64,000 bases of DNA from Dehalococcoidia bacterium. Its GTDB lineage: Bacteria; Chloroflexota; Dehalococcoidia; UBA2979. The translations under genes were made by a program, and so were the position numbers. The DNA lies in contig SHYP01000002.1 of assembly GCA_009692725.1 (NCBI GenBank), positions 1-64,000 on the forward strand, read 5' to 3'. The stretch's first letter is position 1; every line of letters starts with the position of its first letter. Shown in pieces: positions 51,604-59,701 of this stretch. Below the pieces are notes generated by a model. It worked only from the letters and a program-made list of their open reading frames with translations, made no database searches and was not told the origin of the DNA.

Positions 51604-52070
51604 CGCAGCCCGCGACTTGCACCGTCTGCAACGAGCCTGAGCCGCCGCCCGCCCTGCTGAGCGAATGCTTCGGCTGCGCTCAGCCGTACCACCTCAACCC
51701 GTACGCGAACCGCCCCGGCAAGGACTGCGGCGACGCTTGGATCGGCGACGACGCGCTCACGCTGCAGTTCTTCTGCCAGCGCTGCATCGACCGCGCCCGC
51801 CAGCAAGCCGGCGCCGCGCCCGCCACCCGCTCCGACGTCGGCCCCGCGAGCGGCGGCTCGCCCATCGGCGCCGTCCCCAGCGCGCTCCCGGCGACGCAAC
51901 CCGACGGCGGCTTCACGCAGCTCCTCGATGGCATGCAGCAGCTGCAAGGCATGCTCGACGCGCGCGCGCGGCCCCAGGCGCCTGCTCCCGGCAGCGCTCC
52001 CGCCGGCGCGCCCCCGCCTATCCGCCAGCGCGACGCGCGCGCGCGCCGTCGCTACCGCCGCATCGATTGA
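51600..52070 (+). CDS. Small PHD/treble-clef-like zinc-binding protein
   Basis: 156 residues. The first 65 residues carry a dense metal-binding pattern: CTVCNEPEPPPALLSECFGC, then AQPYHLNPYANRPGKDCGDA and FFCQRCIDRA. The spacing C-x2-C, C-x2-C, H, C, C-x2-C suggests two zinc ions, as in PHD or RING fingers, which are uncommon in bacteria. The second half is low-complexity (Ala/Pro/Gly, then an arginine-rich tail RDARARRRYRRID) with a short helical GFTQLLDGMQQLQGMLDARA. It is coupled to the nucleotidyltransferase gene by ATGA and to the next gene by TTGA. I recognise no named family. Confidence 0.65.
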   Translation: MTQPATCTVCNEPEPPPALLSECFGCAQPYHLNPYANRPGKDCGDAWIGDDALTLQFFCQRCIDRARQQAGAAPATRSDVGPASGGSPIGAVPSALPATQPDGGFTQLLDGMQQLQGMLDARARPQAPAPGSAPAGAPPPIRQRDARARRRYRRID

Positions 52071-52366
52071 CCACCGCACCCCGGGACGGACCGCGGCGAC
52101 ACCCGCGCGCACCGCGGCCCCGACCCGCGGCGCTGCCCGCCCCCGCGCCGGCCGCAGCCCGCGTACGCCGCGCACCCGGTGCCGGCGCCTGGGCCGCCCT
52201 GCTGCTCGGCGCGTGGCTCGGCCGCGTCTCGTCGGCGCTGCCCGCAGGCGTCGAGGACACCATCGACGCGGTGCTCCCGTTCGCCGCGGCCGCCGCGATC
52301 GCGCTCAGCTTCCGCCGCTGGCTGCGTCGCCGCGTGCAGCAGCGTTCACGAGGCGAGCGCGCCTGA
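52067..52366 (+). CDS. Small membrane protein coupled to the zinc-finger gene
   Basis: 99 residues from a TTG start that overlaps the preceding TGA. The first 45 residues are Pro/Arg/Ala-rich. Two hydrophobic stretches follow (AWAALLLGAWLGRVSSALP and VLPFAAAAAIALSFRRWL), then a basic tail. It is a plausible membrane protein with a cytoplasmic basic leader, of unknown function. Its last 62 bases overlap the convergent GNAT gene, so one of these two ends may be wrong. Confidence 0.4.
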   Translation: MTTAPRDGPRRHPRAPRPRPAALPAPAPAAARVRRAPGAGAWAALLLGAWLGRVSSALPAGVEDTIDAVLPFAAAAAIALSFRRWLRRRVQQRSRGERA

Positions 52367-52823
52367 ACCACGTCGCGCCGTCCGCCCGCGGCGGCGCCAG
52401 CAGCGGCGCGTACCCGCAGCGCAGCATGAAGTACAACCCGTGCCCGTTCGTGCGCGGCACGCGCGCATACAGCTCGCGCACACCCTCCGCAGCAAGCTGC
52501 CGCTCCGCGCAGCGCAGCGCGCGCGCACCGTATGCGTGGCCGCGCTCGCCCGCGACAATCGCCACCGCGTGCACCACCGCGCGCGCGCCCGCCTGCTCGC
52601 GACCACACACGAGCACGCCGACGAGCCGCCGCCCCGCAACGATGCCGTAGCACTCGCCGCGCGCAGGCGGCGCCGGCAACGGCCCCGCGAACCCACGCTC
52701 GATCCCGTCCGCGAGCGCCGCCGCAAGCTCCGCCGCCGACGTGTCTGCGTCGCGCAGCAGCGCCACCCCGAAGCCGCGCGCCCACACCGCGCCGGCAACC
52801 GCGCCCGCGCGCGACGCGCTCAT
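52305..52823 (-). CDS. GNAT family N-acetyltransferase
   Basis: 172 residues. The C-terminal half fits the acetyl-CoA binding fold: CYGIVAGRRLVGVLVCGRE (strand 3-4), VVHAVAIVAGERGHAYGARA with the pyrophosphate loop region and LRCAERQLAAEGVRELYARV, then NGHGLYFMLRCGYAPL. The pyrophosphate loop is RGHAYGARAL, close to the R/Q-x2-G-x-G/A consensus. Substrate unknown. The ATG at 52823 overlaps the dinG stop (ATGA), so it is probably co-translated with the helicase. Confidence 0.8.
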   Translation of the reverse strand: MSASRAGAVAGAVWARGFGVALLRDADTSAAELAAALADGIERGFAGPLPAPPARGECYGIVAGRRLVGVLVCGREQAGARAVVHAVAIVAGERGHAYGARALRCAERQLAAEGVRELYARVPRTNGHGLYFMLRCGYAPLLAPPRADGATWFRRARLVNAAARGDAASGGS

Positions 52824-55633
52824 CGCGCGAGCCAGCGCGCCACCGCGTCCGCGATCGCCGCCACCGGCAACCGCCGCACCTCGCAGTCCGGCAGCGCATC
52901 CAGGAACGCCTGCCCGTACGGTCGCGTCAGCACACGCTGGTCCAGCAGCAAGAACACGCCGCGCTCGTCGTCACCGCGGATCAGCCGTCCGAAGCCCTGG
53001 CGGAACCGCAAGATCGCCTGCGGCAGCGCGAACTCCTCGAACGGATCGTCGTAGAGTGCGGCGCGCCCCGCGTACACAGGCTCGCCCGGCACCGGGAACG
53101 GCAGCCGCGCCATCGCGATCTGCGACAGCGCCGCTCCACGCACGTCGACGCCCTCCCAGAACGCCGCCGTGCCCAGCAGCAGCGTGCGCGGCTCCTCCGC
53201 CAGCGTGCGCAACAGCCGCGCCGGCGCGCCGTCGAGCTGTTGCGCGAGCACGTTGATGCCCGCCGGCAGCAGCTGCGCGTACAGCCCGCTCGCCGCCGCG
53301 CGCACCGCGGCGTGCGACGTGAACAGCGCGAGCGTGCGCCCGCCCGCCGCCTCCGTCGCGCGCGCGATCGCGCGATGCACCGCCTCCGCGTAGCCCGGCG
53401 CGTCGGGCGGCGGCACGTCTTCCGCGACGATCGCGAGCACCGCACGGCGGTAGTCGAACGGCGACGGCACCGCCAGCGTGTCCGCGTCGCGCAACCCGAG
53501 CGCGCGCACGCTGAAGTCGAACGACCCCTGCGCCGTCAGCGTCGCGCTCGTCGCGATCACGGCGTCGCGGCCCGCGTACAGCTCGTCCGCGAGGCGGTCC
53601 GCCACCTCCAGCGGCGCGCTCAGCACGCGCACGCCCCCCGCGCCGTCCTCGATCCACACGATGCGCGCCGCCTCCGCGCGCAGCAGCGCCTGCACGATCG
53701 TCGTGCGCGCGCCGCCAAGCGCCTGCGCGCACGCGCCGAGCTCCCCCTGCACGCGCTCCGCGTCCGGCCCCACGCTCGGCCCGAGCGCCGCGATCGCCCC
53801 ACGCAGCCCATCGAGCCGCTCGCTCGCGTGCGCCAGCGTCACGTCGAGCTGCAGCGCCGCATCCTCGACGTCCCCCCAGGCCGGCTGCGCGCGCCGCGCC
53901 GCCGTGACCAGCAGCTGCCGCTCGTCCCGATCGCTGCCCCCGCGCCCGGACCTGGCGGAGCGATCCTCGCCGAGCTCCGCGCACGCGGCGCGCAACGTCG
54001 CCTCGAGGTCCGGGATGCGCGCCGCCGCGCGTGTCGCCGCCGCTGCCGCCGTGTCCGCGACGTTGCGCAGCCCCGCCACCGGCGACAGCGCGACCGCCTC
54101 GCCCGTCGTCCATTCGCGCGCGCGCCCGCATAGCGCCGCCGCGCCGTCGAGCTGCCCCTGCAGCTCGCGCAGCGCCAGCCGCGCGCCGTACTGCTGCGTC
54201 GCCACGCCCTCCAGCCGGTGCGCCTCGTCGATCACGAGCTGGCGGAACGGCGGCAGCACCTGCTCGTCCGCCGACGCGTTCGCCAGCAGCAGCGCGTGGT
54301 TCACCACCACCACGTGCGCCGCCGCCGCGCGCTGCCGCGCCCGCAGCAGGAAGCACGTACCCTCGCGCACGTACGCGCAGCGTCGAGACAGGCAATCGTT
54401 CCCGTCCGCGGCCAGCGCGTCCCACGCCGCGCGCTCGTTCGCCGGCACGGCGACCTCACCCAGCTCCCCGGTCTCCGTGCCCGGCAGCCACACCGCGATG
54501 CGCGCCTGCAGCCGCGCCTCCGCCGGCGTGCGCGCGCGCGGCGTCGCGCGCGCCTCCGCCCAGCGCTCCAGGCAGAGGTAGTTCGCGCGCCCCTTCAGGA
54601 TCACGCCGCGGAGCGTGCCCGCGGGCACGCCCGCCACCGCCTCCGCCGCCGCCGCCGCCGCCGGCAGATCGCGCTGCACCAGCTGCTCCTGCAGGTTCAG
54701 CGTGTGCGTCGCCACCACCACGCGCTCCCCGCGCCGCAGCGCGAGCAGCGCCGCCGGCAGCAGGTACGCCAGCGTCTTGCCCGTGCCCGTGCCCGCCTCC
54801 ACCGCCAGCTGCCCCTGGTGCGTGAGCGCCCGCGCCACCGCGCGCGCCACCGCCTGCTGCGTCGGCCGCGCGACGTAGCCCGGCAGCAGCTCCGGCCGCC
54901 GCTCGAGCATCGCGAACAGCGCGCCCACGTCCCCCTCGTCGATGCCCCCCGCGCCCTCGCGCGGCTCGAGCGGGGCGAACGCGCGCGCGACGCTCGCCGG
55001 CGGCGCGGGCACGAGCACGCCCGGCCCTTCCGGCAGCCCGAACCCGCCGCGCTCGACGGCCTCCCCAACGAGCTCGCGCAGCCCCCACGCGAGCGGCTCC
55101 GTCACCGCGAGCAAGTCGAGCAGCACCGCCCGCGGCAGCGCGTCGAGCCGGTCGAGCAGCCGCAGGAACACCGCGCGCGCCGCGTCGGCATCCGCGAGCG
55201 CGCGGTGCGCCACCGGCATCGCGACGCCGAGCTCGCCCGCGACCGCGGCGAGCTGGAGCCGCGTCGCACCCGTGAGCAGCACCGAGGCCAGGTCGAACGT
55301 GTCGTAGCTGCGCGGCCCGAGCACCAGGCCCCCCGCGTCGAGGAACGCGAGGTCGAACTGCACGTTGTGCCCGACCGGCACGCACCCCGCCGCGAACGCC
55401 CGCAGCTCGCCGAGCACCGCGGCCAGCGGCGGCGCGCTCAGCAGATCGACGTCGCGGATCCCGGTAAGCGCCTGCACCTCGCGCGGGATGCCGCGGTTCG
55501 GCCGCACGAACGAGCTGAACCGCTCCGCCCGCCCCGTGCGGCCGAAGCGCACCGCCCCCACCTCGATGATGTGATCGACTGCCGGGTCGAAGCCCGTAGT
55601 CTCGAGGTCGATCGCGACGTAGCGCTCAGCCAT
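52820..55633 (-). CDS. DinG-type ATP-dependent helicase with N-terminal DnaQ-like exonuclease
   Basis: 937 residues in two parts. Residues 1-170 are a DEDDh 3'-5' exonuclease: AERYVAIDLETTGFDPAVDH, VGHNVQFDLAFLDAGG and PVAHRALADADAARAVF. The rest is an XPD/DinG superfamily 2 helicase with Walker A LAVEAGTGTGKTLAYLLPAA, the DEAH box LVIDEAHRLEGVA, motif VI RFRQGFGRLIRGDDERGVF and four cysteines (YLCLERW, DCLSRRCAYVREGTCFLL) placed as the iron-sulfur ligands of this group. Domain order is as in Bacillus DinG, though that protein lacks the cluster. It probably resolves damaged or structured DNA. ATG 55633 opens directly onto the exonuclease. Confidence 0.93.
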   Translation of the reverse strand: MAERYVAIDLETTGFDPAVDHIIEVGAVRFGRTGRAERFSSFVRPNRGIPREVQALTGIRDVDLLSAPPLAAVLGELRAFAAGCVPVGHNVQFDLAFLDAGGLVLGPRSYDTFDLASVLLTGATRLQLAAVAGELGVAMPVAHRALADADAARAVFLRLLDRLDALPRAVLLDLLAVTEPLAWGLRELVGEAVERGGFGLPEGPGVLVPAPPASVARAFAPLEPREGAGGIDEGDVGALFAMLERRPELLPGYVARPTQQAVARAVARALTHQGQLAVEAGTGTGKTLAYLLPAALLALRRGERVVVATHTLNLQEQLVQRDLPAAAAAAEAVAGVPAGTLRGVILKGRANYLCLERWAEARATPRARTPAEARLQARIAVWLPGTETGELGEVAVPANERAAWDALAADGNDCLSRRCAYVREGTCFLLRARQRAAAAHVVVVNHALLLANASADEQVLPPFRQLVIDEAHRLEGVATQQYGARLALRELQGQLDGAAALCGRAREWTTGEAVALSPVAGLRNVADTAAAAATRAAARIPDLEATLRAACAELGEDRSARSGRGGSDRDERQLLVTAARRAQPAWGDVEDAALQLDVTLAHASERLDGLRGAIAALGPSVGPDAERVQGELGACAQALGGARTTIVQALLRAEAARIVWIEDGAGGVRVLSAPLEVADRLADELYAGRDAVIATSATLTAQGSFDFSVRALGLRDADTLAVPSPFDYRRAVLAIVAEDVPPPDAPGYAEAVHRAIARATEAAGGRTLALFTSHAAVRAAASGLYAQLLPAGINVLAQQLDGAPARLLRTLAEEPRTLLLGTAAFWEGVDVRGAALSQIAMARLPFPVPGEPVYAGRAALYDDPFEEFALPQAILRFRQGFGRLIRGDDERGVFLLLDQRVLTRPYGQAFLDALPDCEVRRLPVAAIADAVARWLAR

Positions 55634-55741
55634 CGCTCGCCGATCGCACCGCGTTACGCGCCCTCCCCCGCGTCGGGCCCTGCGTCTCGCCGCGGCGTGC
55701 AGCGCGCGCGGAGCAGCCCTCCGGACAGCCTTCCGGACAAC

Positions 55742-56482
55742 TCAGTCGCGCCGTGCGTTCGCCTCGGCGCTCGCCTGCGCGTTCGCTTCTAGCGTGGCGG
55801 CGATGCTCCCCAGCTCGAAGCGCACCAGCCGGCCCTGCGCCGTGCGATGCACCGCCTCGAAGCGCCCCGCGTGCAGCTCCTCCAGCAGCTCCCGCTCGGA
55901 ACGCAGCGCGCGCTCGAACCCCGTCGCGTAGTAGCCGATGCCGGTGTTCGAGTGCGCGTCCGAGCCGCCCGTGCCGCTCATGCCGAGGATCTTCGCCACC
56001 TCGTACGCGAACTCGTTCTCGCGCGGCGTGTTGCAGCCGTTCGCCACCTCGATCGCGTGCACGAGCTTGAACACCGGCAGCTCGGCCGCCTGCTCCGCCG
56101 TCAGGTCGAACGGCTTGCCGCCCTTGCGCATCGCCGTCACCGGGTCGAACACATGCCGGAACGGGTGCGCCACGATGATGAAGCCGCCGCGCTTCTCCAC
56201 CTCCGCACGCAGCTGCGCCGCGCGCCGGATGCCCGGCAGGTACGACTCCAGCCCCACAACGATCATGTGGCCGTGGTCCGTGGACACTTCCATGCCGAAG
56301 TTCGGGAACACGTCCGGGAACTGCTCGCGATACGCCTCCTGGTGGTGGCGCTCCCAGACCTGGTCGTGGTCGGCGATGTTGTACCCCGTCAGCCCGCCCG
56401 CGGGCGCGATCACGCCGAGCTCCTCCGGCTTCAGCATCGAATCGGAGGAGTGCCCCATCGTATGCAGGTGCATGTCGAGCAC
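55742..56482 (-). CDS. PHP-domain metal-dependent phosphoesterase
   Basis: 246 residues with the PHP metal-binding motifs in order: LDMHLHTMGHSSDSML (H-x-H), YNIADHDQVWERHH, FGMEVSTDHGHMIVVGLESY, FIIVAHPFRH and GTGGSDAHSNTGIGYYATGF. It is similar in size to the YciV/TrpH group, which removes phosphate from nucleotides or short oligonucleotides. The start is GTG 56482. It lies 109 bases before dinG on the same strand. Confidence 0.9.
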   Translation of the reverse strand: MLDMHLHTMGHSSDSMLKPEELGVIAPAGGLTGYNIADHDQVWERHHQEAYREQFPDVFPNFGMEVSTDHGHMIVVGLESYLPGIRRAAQLRAEVEKRGGFIIVAHPFRHVFDPVTAMRKGGKPFDLTAEQAAELPVFKLVHAIEVANGCNTPRENEFAYEVAKILGMSGTGGSDAHSNTGIGYYATGFERALRSERELLEELHAGRFEAVHRTAQGRLVRFELGSIAATLEANAQASAEANARRD

Positions 56483-56584
56483 AGCCGCATGCAGGCCGTC
56501 AGAGAGTTGCAGGTCAGCCTCCTCGCGCGCTGGCCTCCCAGCATACGGACCGACGCCCCTCCCGCCTACCCGTAGCTCCCCGGG

Positions 56585-57004
56585 TCAACCCGCGAGCGCC
56601 GGTAGCAGCCACCCGAATGTCACGAGCCCGATCACCGCCGACGCCCACACCGGCCAGCCCGGCCGCCCCCACACCACTGCCGTCGCGCCCACCACCAGCG
56701 CGATCGCGCCGCCGACCAGCACGCTGAAGAGCGCGTTACCGCTGCCCAGCGCCCCAGCGGGCCGGGCCGCCTCCACCCGCAGGAACGCGGCCCCCAGGGA
56801 GAGCCCCACCGCCGTCCACAGCAGCACCAGCAGGTTCGCGAGGAACACCCCCGCCAGTGGCGCCGGCACCCGCCGCGACTGCCCGAGAGCGAGCCAGGCC
56901 CGGCTCCGCACGAGCGCGACGAGCAGCAGCGCCGCGTGCGCGAGCGCCCCCGCCACCCCCGCGATCAGCCCCGCGAGCAGCGCGCGCAGCGTCTCGCTCT
57001 CCAT
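56585..57004 (-). CDS. Membrane protein, four predicted TM helices
   Basis: 139 residues with hydrophobic stretches at LLAGLIAGVAGALAHAALLL, LAGVFLANLLVLLWTAVGLS, ALFSVLVGGAIALVVGATAV and WASAVIGLVTFGWLLPALAG. The last residue block ends GWLLPALAG at the stop. No family recognised. ATG 57004 lies six bases after the ispE stop, so it is probably in the rsmA-ispE transcript. Confidence 0.7.
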   Translation of the reverse strand: MESETLRALLAGLIAGVAGALAHAALLLVALVRSRAWLALGQSRRVPAPLAGVFLANLLVLLWTAVGLSLGAAFLRVEAARPAGALGSGNALFSVLVGGAIALVVGATAVVWGRPGWPVWASAVIGLVTFGWLLPALAG

Positions 57005-57010
57005 CGCCCG

Positions 57011-57958
57011 CTAGCTCGCGTCGGCGACGTCGACCGCCGTCGCGGCCGCCCGCCCAAGCGTCGCAGTCACGAACACGCGCGCCCCCGTCGCCTCCAGCTC
57101 CCGCCGCAGCTCCGACACGCGTGCGTCCTCCCGCACGAACAGGTACACCGCCGGCCCCGCCCCGCACAGGTGCAGCCGCCCGCCCGCGATCCGCGCGAAG
57201 CGCGCGTAGTGCGCCACGAGCTCAGGCTCGGTGCGTTCGACGACCCCCTCGAACACGTTCACGAGGTCCGCCGCCGGCGGCGGCGCCCCCCGCGCGATGC
57301 GGTGCGCGAGCCGCCGCGCGCGCCCGCCGTCACTCCAGTCCCCGTGCGCCAGCACCCCGAACCGCCGCGCCGTCTTGTCCGGCGGCGCCGGCACCGGCGG
57401 CGCGATCACCAGCAGCCGCAGCGGCCGCAGGTCCCGCAACGGCTCGACAATCTCGCCCCGTCCCGAACAGTGCGTCGCGCCGCCGACGACGAGCGCGGGC
57501 ACGTCCGACCCGAGCGTCGCACCGAGCTCCGCCAGCCGCTCCACGGGCCAATCGAGCCCCCATAGCCGGTCGAGCCCCCGTAGCACCGCCGCCGCGTCCG
57601 CGGACCCCCCGCCGAGCCCCGCTGCTACCGGGATGCGCTTCGTCACCGTGATCGCCACGTCGGGCGCGCGCCCGGCCGCGCTCGCCAGCGCCTGCGCGGC
57701 GCGCCCCGCCAGCTCGTCCGCCCCCGCGACGCCCCGCGCCTCCGGGCCATCGACCGTGACGCGCAGGCCGGCAGCCGTCCGCAGCGTGAGCCGGTCCGAC
57801 AGTTCGACGGTCGTGATCACCGTCTCGATGTCGTGGTACCCGTCGCTGCGGCGCCCCAGCGCCTCCAGCGCGAGGTTGATCTTCGCGGGGGCCCGTGCGG
57901 CGATCACCAGCGCCCGTGCCCCGGCTTCTCCCGACGACCAGCCTGCGCCCTCAGACAT
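57011..57958 (-). CDS. ispE: 4-diphosphocytidyl-2-C-methyl-D-erythritol kinase
   Basis: 315 residues of the GHMP kinase family: ARAPAKINLALEALGRRSDG followed by YHDIETVI at the N-terminus, the ATP loop IPVAAGLGGGSADAAAVLRG, GSDVPALVVGGATHCSGRGE and the C-terminal AGGRLHLCGAGPAVYLF. It phosphorylates CDP-methylerythritol in the MEP route to isoprenoids. A 17-residue leader precedes the conserved start. ATG 57958 overlaps the rsmA stop by eight bases, a common gene pair in bacteria. Confidence 0.96.
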   Translation of the reverse strand: MSEGAGWSSGEAGARALVIAARAPAKINLALEALGRRSDGYHDIETVITTVELSDRLTLRTAAGLRVTVDGPEARGVAGADELAGRAAQALASAAGRAPDVAITVTKRIPVAAGLGGGSADAAAVLRGLDRLWGLDWPVERLAELGATLGSDVPALVVGGATHCSGRGEIVEPLRDLRPLRLLVIAPPVPAPPDKTARRFGVLAHGDWSDGGRARRLAHRIARGAPPPAADLVNVFEGVVERTEPELVAHYARFARIAGGRLHLCGAGPAVYLFVREDARVSELRRELEATGARVFVTATLGRAAATAVDVADAS

Positions 57959-58988
57959 CGAGCGCGCGCGGGTGCCCTCGCTCGAGCACGTCGAAGAGGC
58001 GCCGCCAGTCCGCGAGCTGCAGGTGCTGCGCGCGCTGCTCAGGCCCGATCCCGGCCGCCACCAGCAGCGGCTGCATCGCCGCGTCCGGAATGCCCAGCGC
58101 CACCCGCAGCACGTTGTGCAATTGCTTGCGCGGCTCGGTGTAGCCCATGCGCAGCAGCTGGAAGAAGCGCGGCAGCCGCTCCCGCGGCAGCCCCGCCGCG
58201 TTGTCCGGCAGCCGCTCGATGCGCACGAGCGCGGACTGCACCCTCGGCGGCGGCCAGAACGCCGACGGCGGCACGTCGAACACCGCCGTCGGCGTCCCGT
58301 AGCACTTGATCGACATCGACAGCAGCGACTCGCGCCCCGTCCCGCCGACCATCCGCCGCGCTACCTCGCGCTGCACGAGGATCACGATCCGCGTCGGCCC
58401 CGGGTCCGCCTCCAGCAGTCGCCGCACCACCGGCTGGGTGATGTAGTACGGCAGGTTCCCCACCGCGACGTACGGGCCCTCAGCGTCGCACTCCGCCAAG
58501 AGCTCGCCCGGCGTGAAGTCCAGCACGTCCGCCGCCAGCACGCACACGCCGGGAGCGTCCGCGAGCCGCCGCCGCGCCAGCCCCGCGAGCTCCTCGTCGA
58601 GCTCCACCGCCACCACGCGCCCGGCGCGCTTCGCCAGCTCGGCCGTCAGTCCGCCCGGCCCCGCGCCGATCTCCAGCACCGTGTCGGCGGGCCCCACGGC
58701 GCACGCGTCCGCGATGTCCCCGAGCACGAGCTCGTCGATGAGAAAGTGCTGCCCGAGTGACTTGCGCGGCGCGACGCCGAGCTTGCGCAACGCCTCCGGC
58801 GGCGCGACGTACGGGCCCTTGGCCCCACGCCCTCTGGCGCGCGCGGGCGCCTTCGCGCGCCCAGCCTGCCCGCGTCCCTCATCTGGCCCGCGCCCCGTGG
58901 ACGCGGGCCGTGCCGCCCCGACGGACGGCACCCCCGCAGGAGCTCTGCGCGGCATGGCCGGTCGTGCCCCGCCCTCGAATCGGTCCAC
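57951..58988 (-). CDS. rsmA: 16S rRNA dimethyladenosine transferase RsmA (KsgA)
   Basis: About 345 residues from GTG 58988. The conserved enzyme begins near residue 70 with RKSLGQHFLIDELVLGDIAD, then VLEIGAGPGGLTAELAKRAG, NLPYYITQPVVRRLLE (the catalytic NLPY), VQREVARRM and VFDVPPSAFWPPPRVQSALV. It dimethylates two adjacent adenines near the 3' end of 16S rRNA. The first 60-70 residues are basic and Ala/Gly/Pro-rich, longer than in usual RsmA proteins. A shorter start at ATG 58955 keeps most of that extension. The SRP RNA gene is immediately upstream on the same strand. Confidence 0.95.
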   Translation of the reverse strand: MDRFEGGARPAMPRRAPAGVPSVGAARPASTGRGPDEGRGQAGRAKAPARARGRGAKGPYVAPPEALRKLGVAPRKSLGQHFLIDELVLGDIADACAVGPADTVLEIGAGPGGLTAELAKRAGRVVAVELDEELAGLARRRLADAPGVCVLAADVLDFTPGELLAECDAEGPYVAVGNLPYYITQPVVRRLLEADPGPTRIVILVQREVARRMVGGTGRESLLSMSIKCYGTPTAVFDVPPSAFWPPPRVQSALVRIERLPDNAAGLPRERLPRFFQLLRMGYTEPRKQLHNVLRVALGIPDAAMQPLLVAAGIGPEQRAQHLQLADWRRLFDVLERGHPRALDV

Positions 58989-59019
58989 AGGCTTGTCTCC
59001 GCCAGTCGGCTCAAACCCG

Positions 59020-59105
59020 GCGACCCTGCGGCACCCGCTACTACCGACGTACCGCTGCTTCCTTCCGGACCTGACGGGGTTAGCCGGGCAGCGCCGCGCA
59101 GGACC
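59020..59105 (-). ncRNA. ffs: Small bacterial signal recognition particle RNA (4.5S type)
   Basis: On the minus strand the hallmark helix-8 sequence TCAGGTCCGGAAGGAAGCAG is intact (GGAA tetraloop and symmetric/asymmetric loops). It is preceded by GCCCGGCTAACCCCG and followed by CGGTACGTCGGTAGTAGCGG and GTGCCGCAGG, which closes against CCTGCGCGGC near the 5' end. The RNA is of the short type without an Alu domain. The ends are approximate; the true transcript may extend a few bases each way. Confidence 0.93.
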
Positions 59106-59295
59106 AGGCTCTCAACACCACTGTGCGGAAGCAGTCCCCAGGTGCCAGACCCTCAGACGGGCATTCAGCCCCGCTTGAGCGGATTGCGGGTAGAGGGCAC
59201 CGCTAGCTCCCCGCCTAGCACGACCGGCCTCGATCGTAGGCGCGCCCCGCAGCGGCGTCAAAGCGTCGAGCCCCACCTCGCGTATTCTGCTCGCC

Positions 59296-59664
59296 GTGCG
59301 ACCGATCGCGCTGCCCGTCGCGCACGAGGTCGACGCCGCGCGCTGGGTGGAGTGGCGCATCTTCCGGCTGCCCGGCGGCGGCACGGCATTCGTGCTGCTT
59401 CACGTACCACTCGCGGCTCTGCTGATGCACGGCTACACACACCTCACGAACAGTGCGCGCGGTGGCAGCCTCGCCTCGCTGCTGCTCGCGTGCGCGGGAG
59501 TCGGCACCGTTGCCATCCACGGGACGCTGCTGGCGCGCGGCCGGCCCGAGTTCCGATCCGCTTCCTCGCTGAGCGTGCTAGCGGCGACCGGCCTCGTCTC
59601 GCTCGTGCAGCTCGCCGCCACTGTCCGGCCGACGCGACTGGGGCGCACGGCGGATCGCGCGTAG
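59296..59664 (+). CDS. Small multi-spanning membrane protein
   Basis: 122 residues from GTG 59296. The N-terminal section WVEWRIFRLPGGGTAFVLLH and hydrophobic stretches VLLHVPLAALLMHGY, LASLLLACAGVGTVAIHGTL and LSVLAATGLVSLVQLAAT suggest three or four helices. It resembles small DUF6713-type membrane proteins, but I would not insist on that. No other gene is seen in 59106-59295. It lies 37 bases before the following gene, perhaps in one transcript. Confidence 0.6.
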   Translation: MRPIALPVAHEVDAARWVEWRIFRLPGGGTAFVLLHVPLAALLMHGYTHLTNSARGGSLASLLLACAGVGTVAIHGTLLARGRPEFRSASSLSVLAATGLVSLVQLAATVRPTRLGRTADRA

Positions 59665-59701
59665 AATCCGCGCACGGCTCGGCCCGCAGCCCGGAGTGCC
59701 C

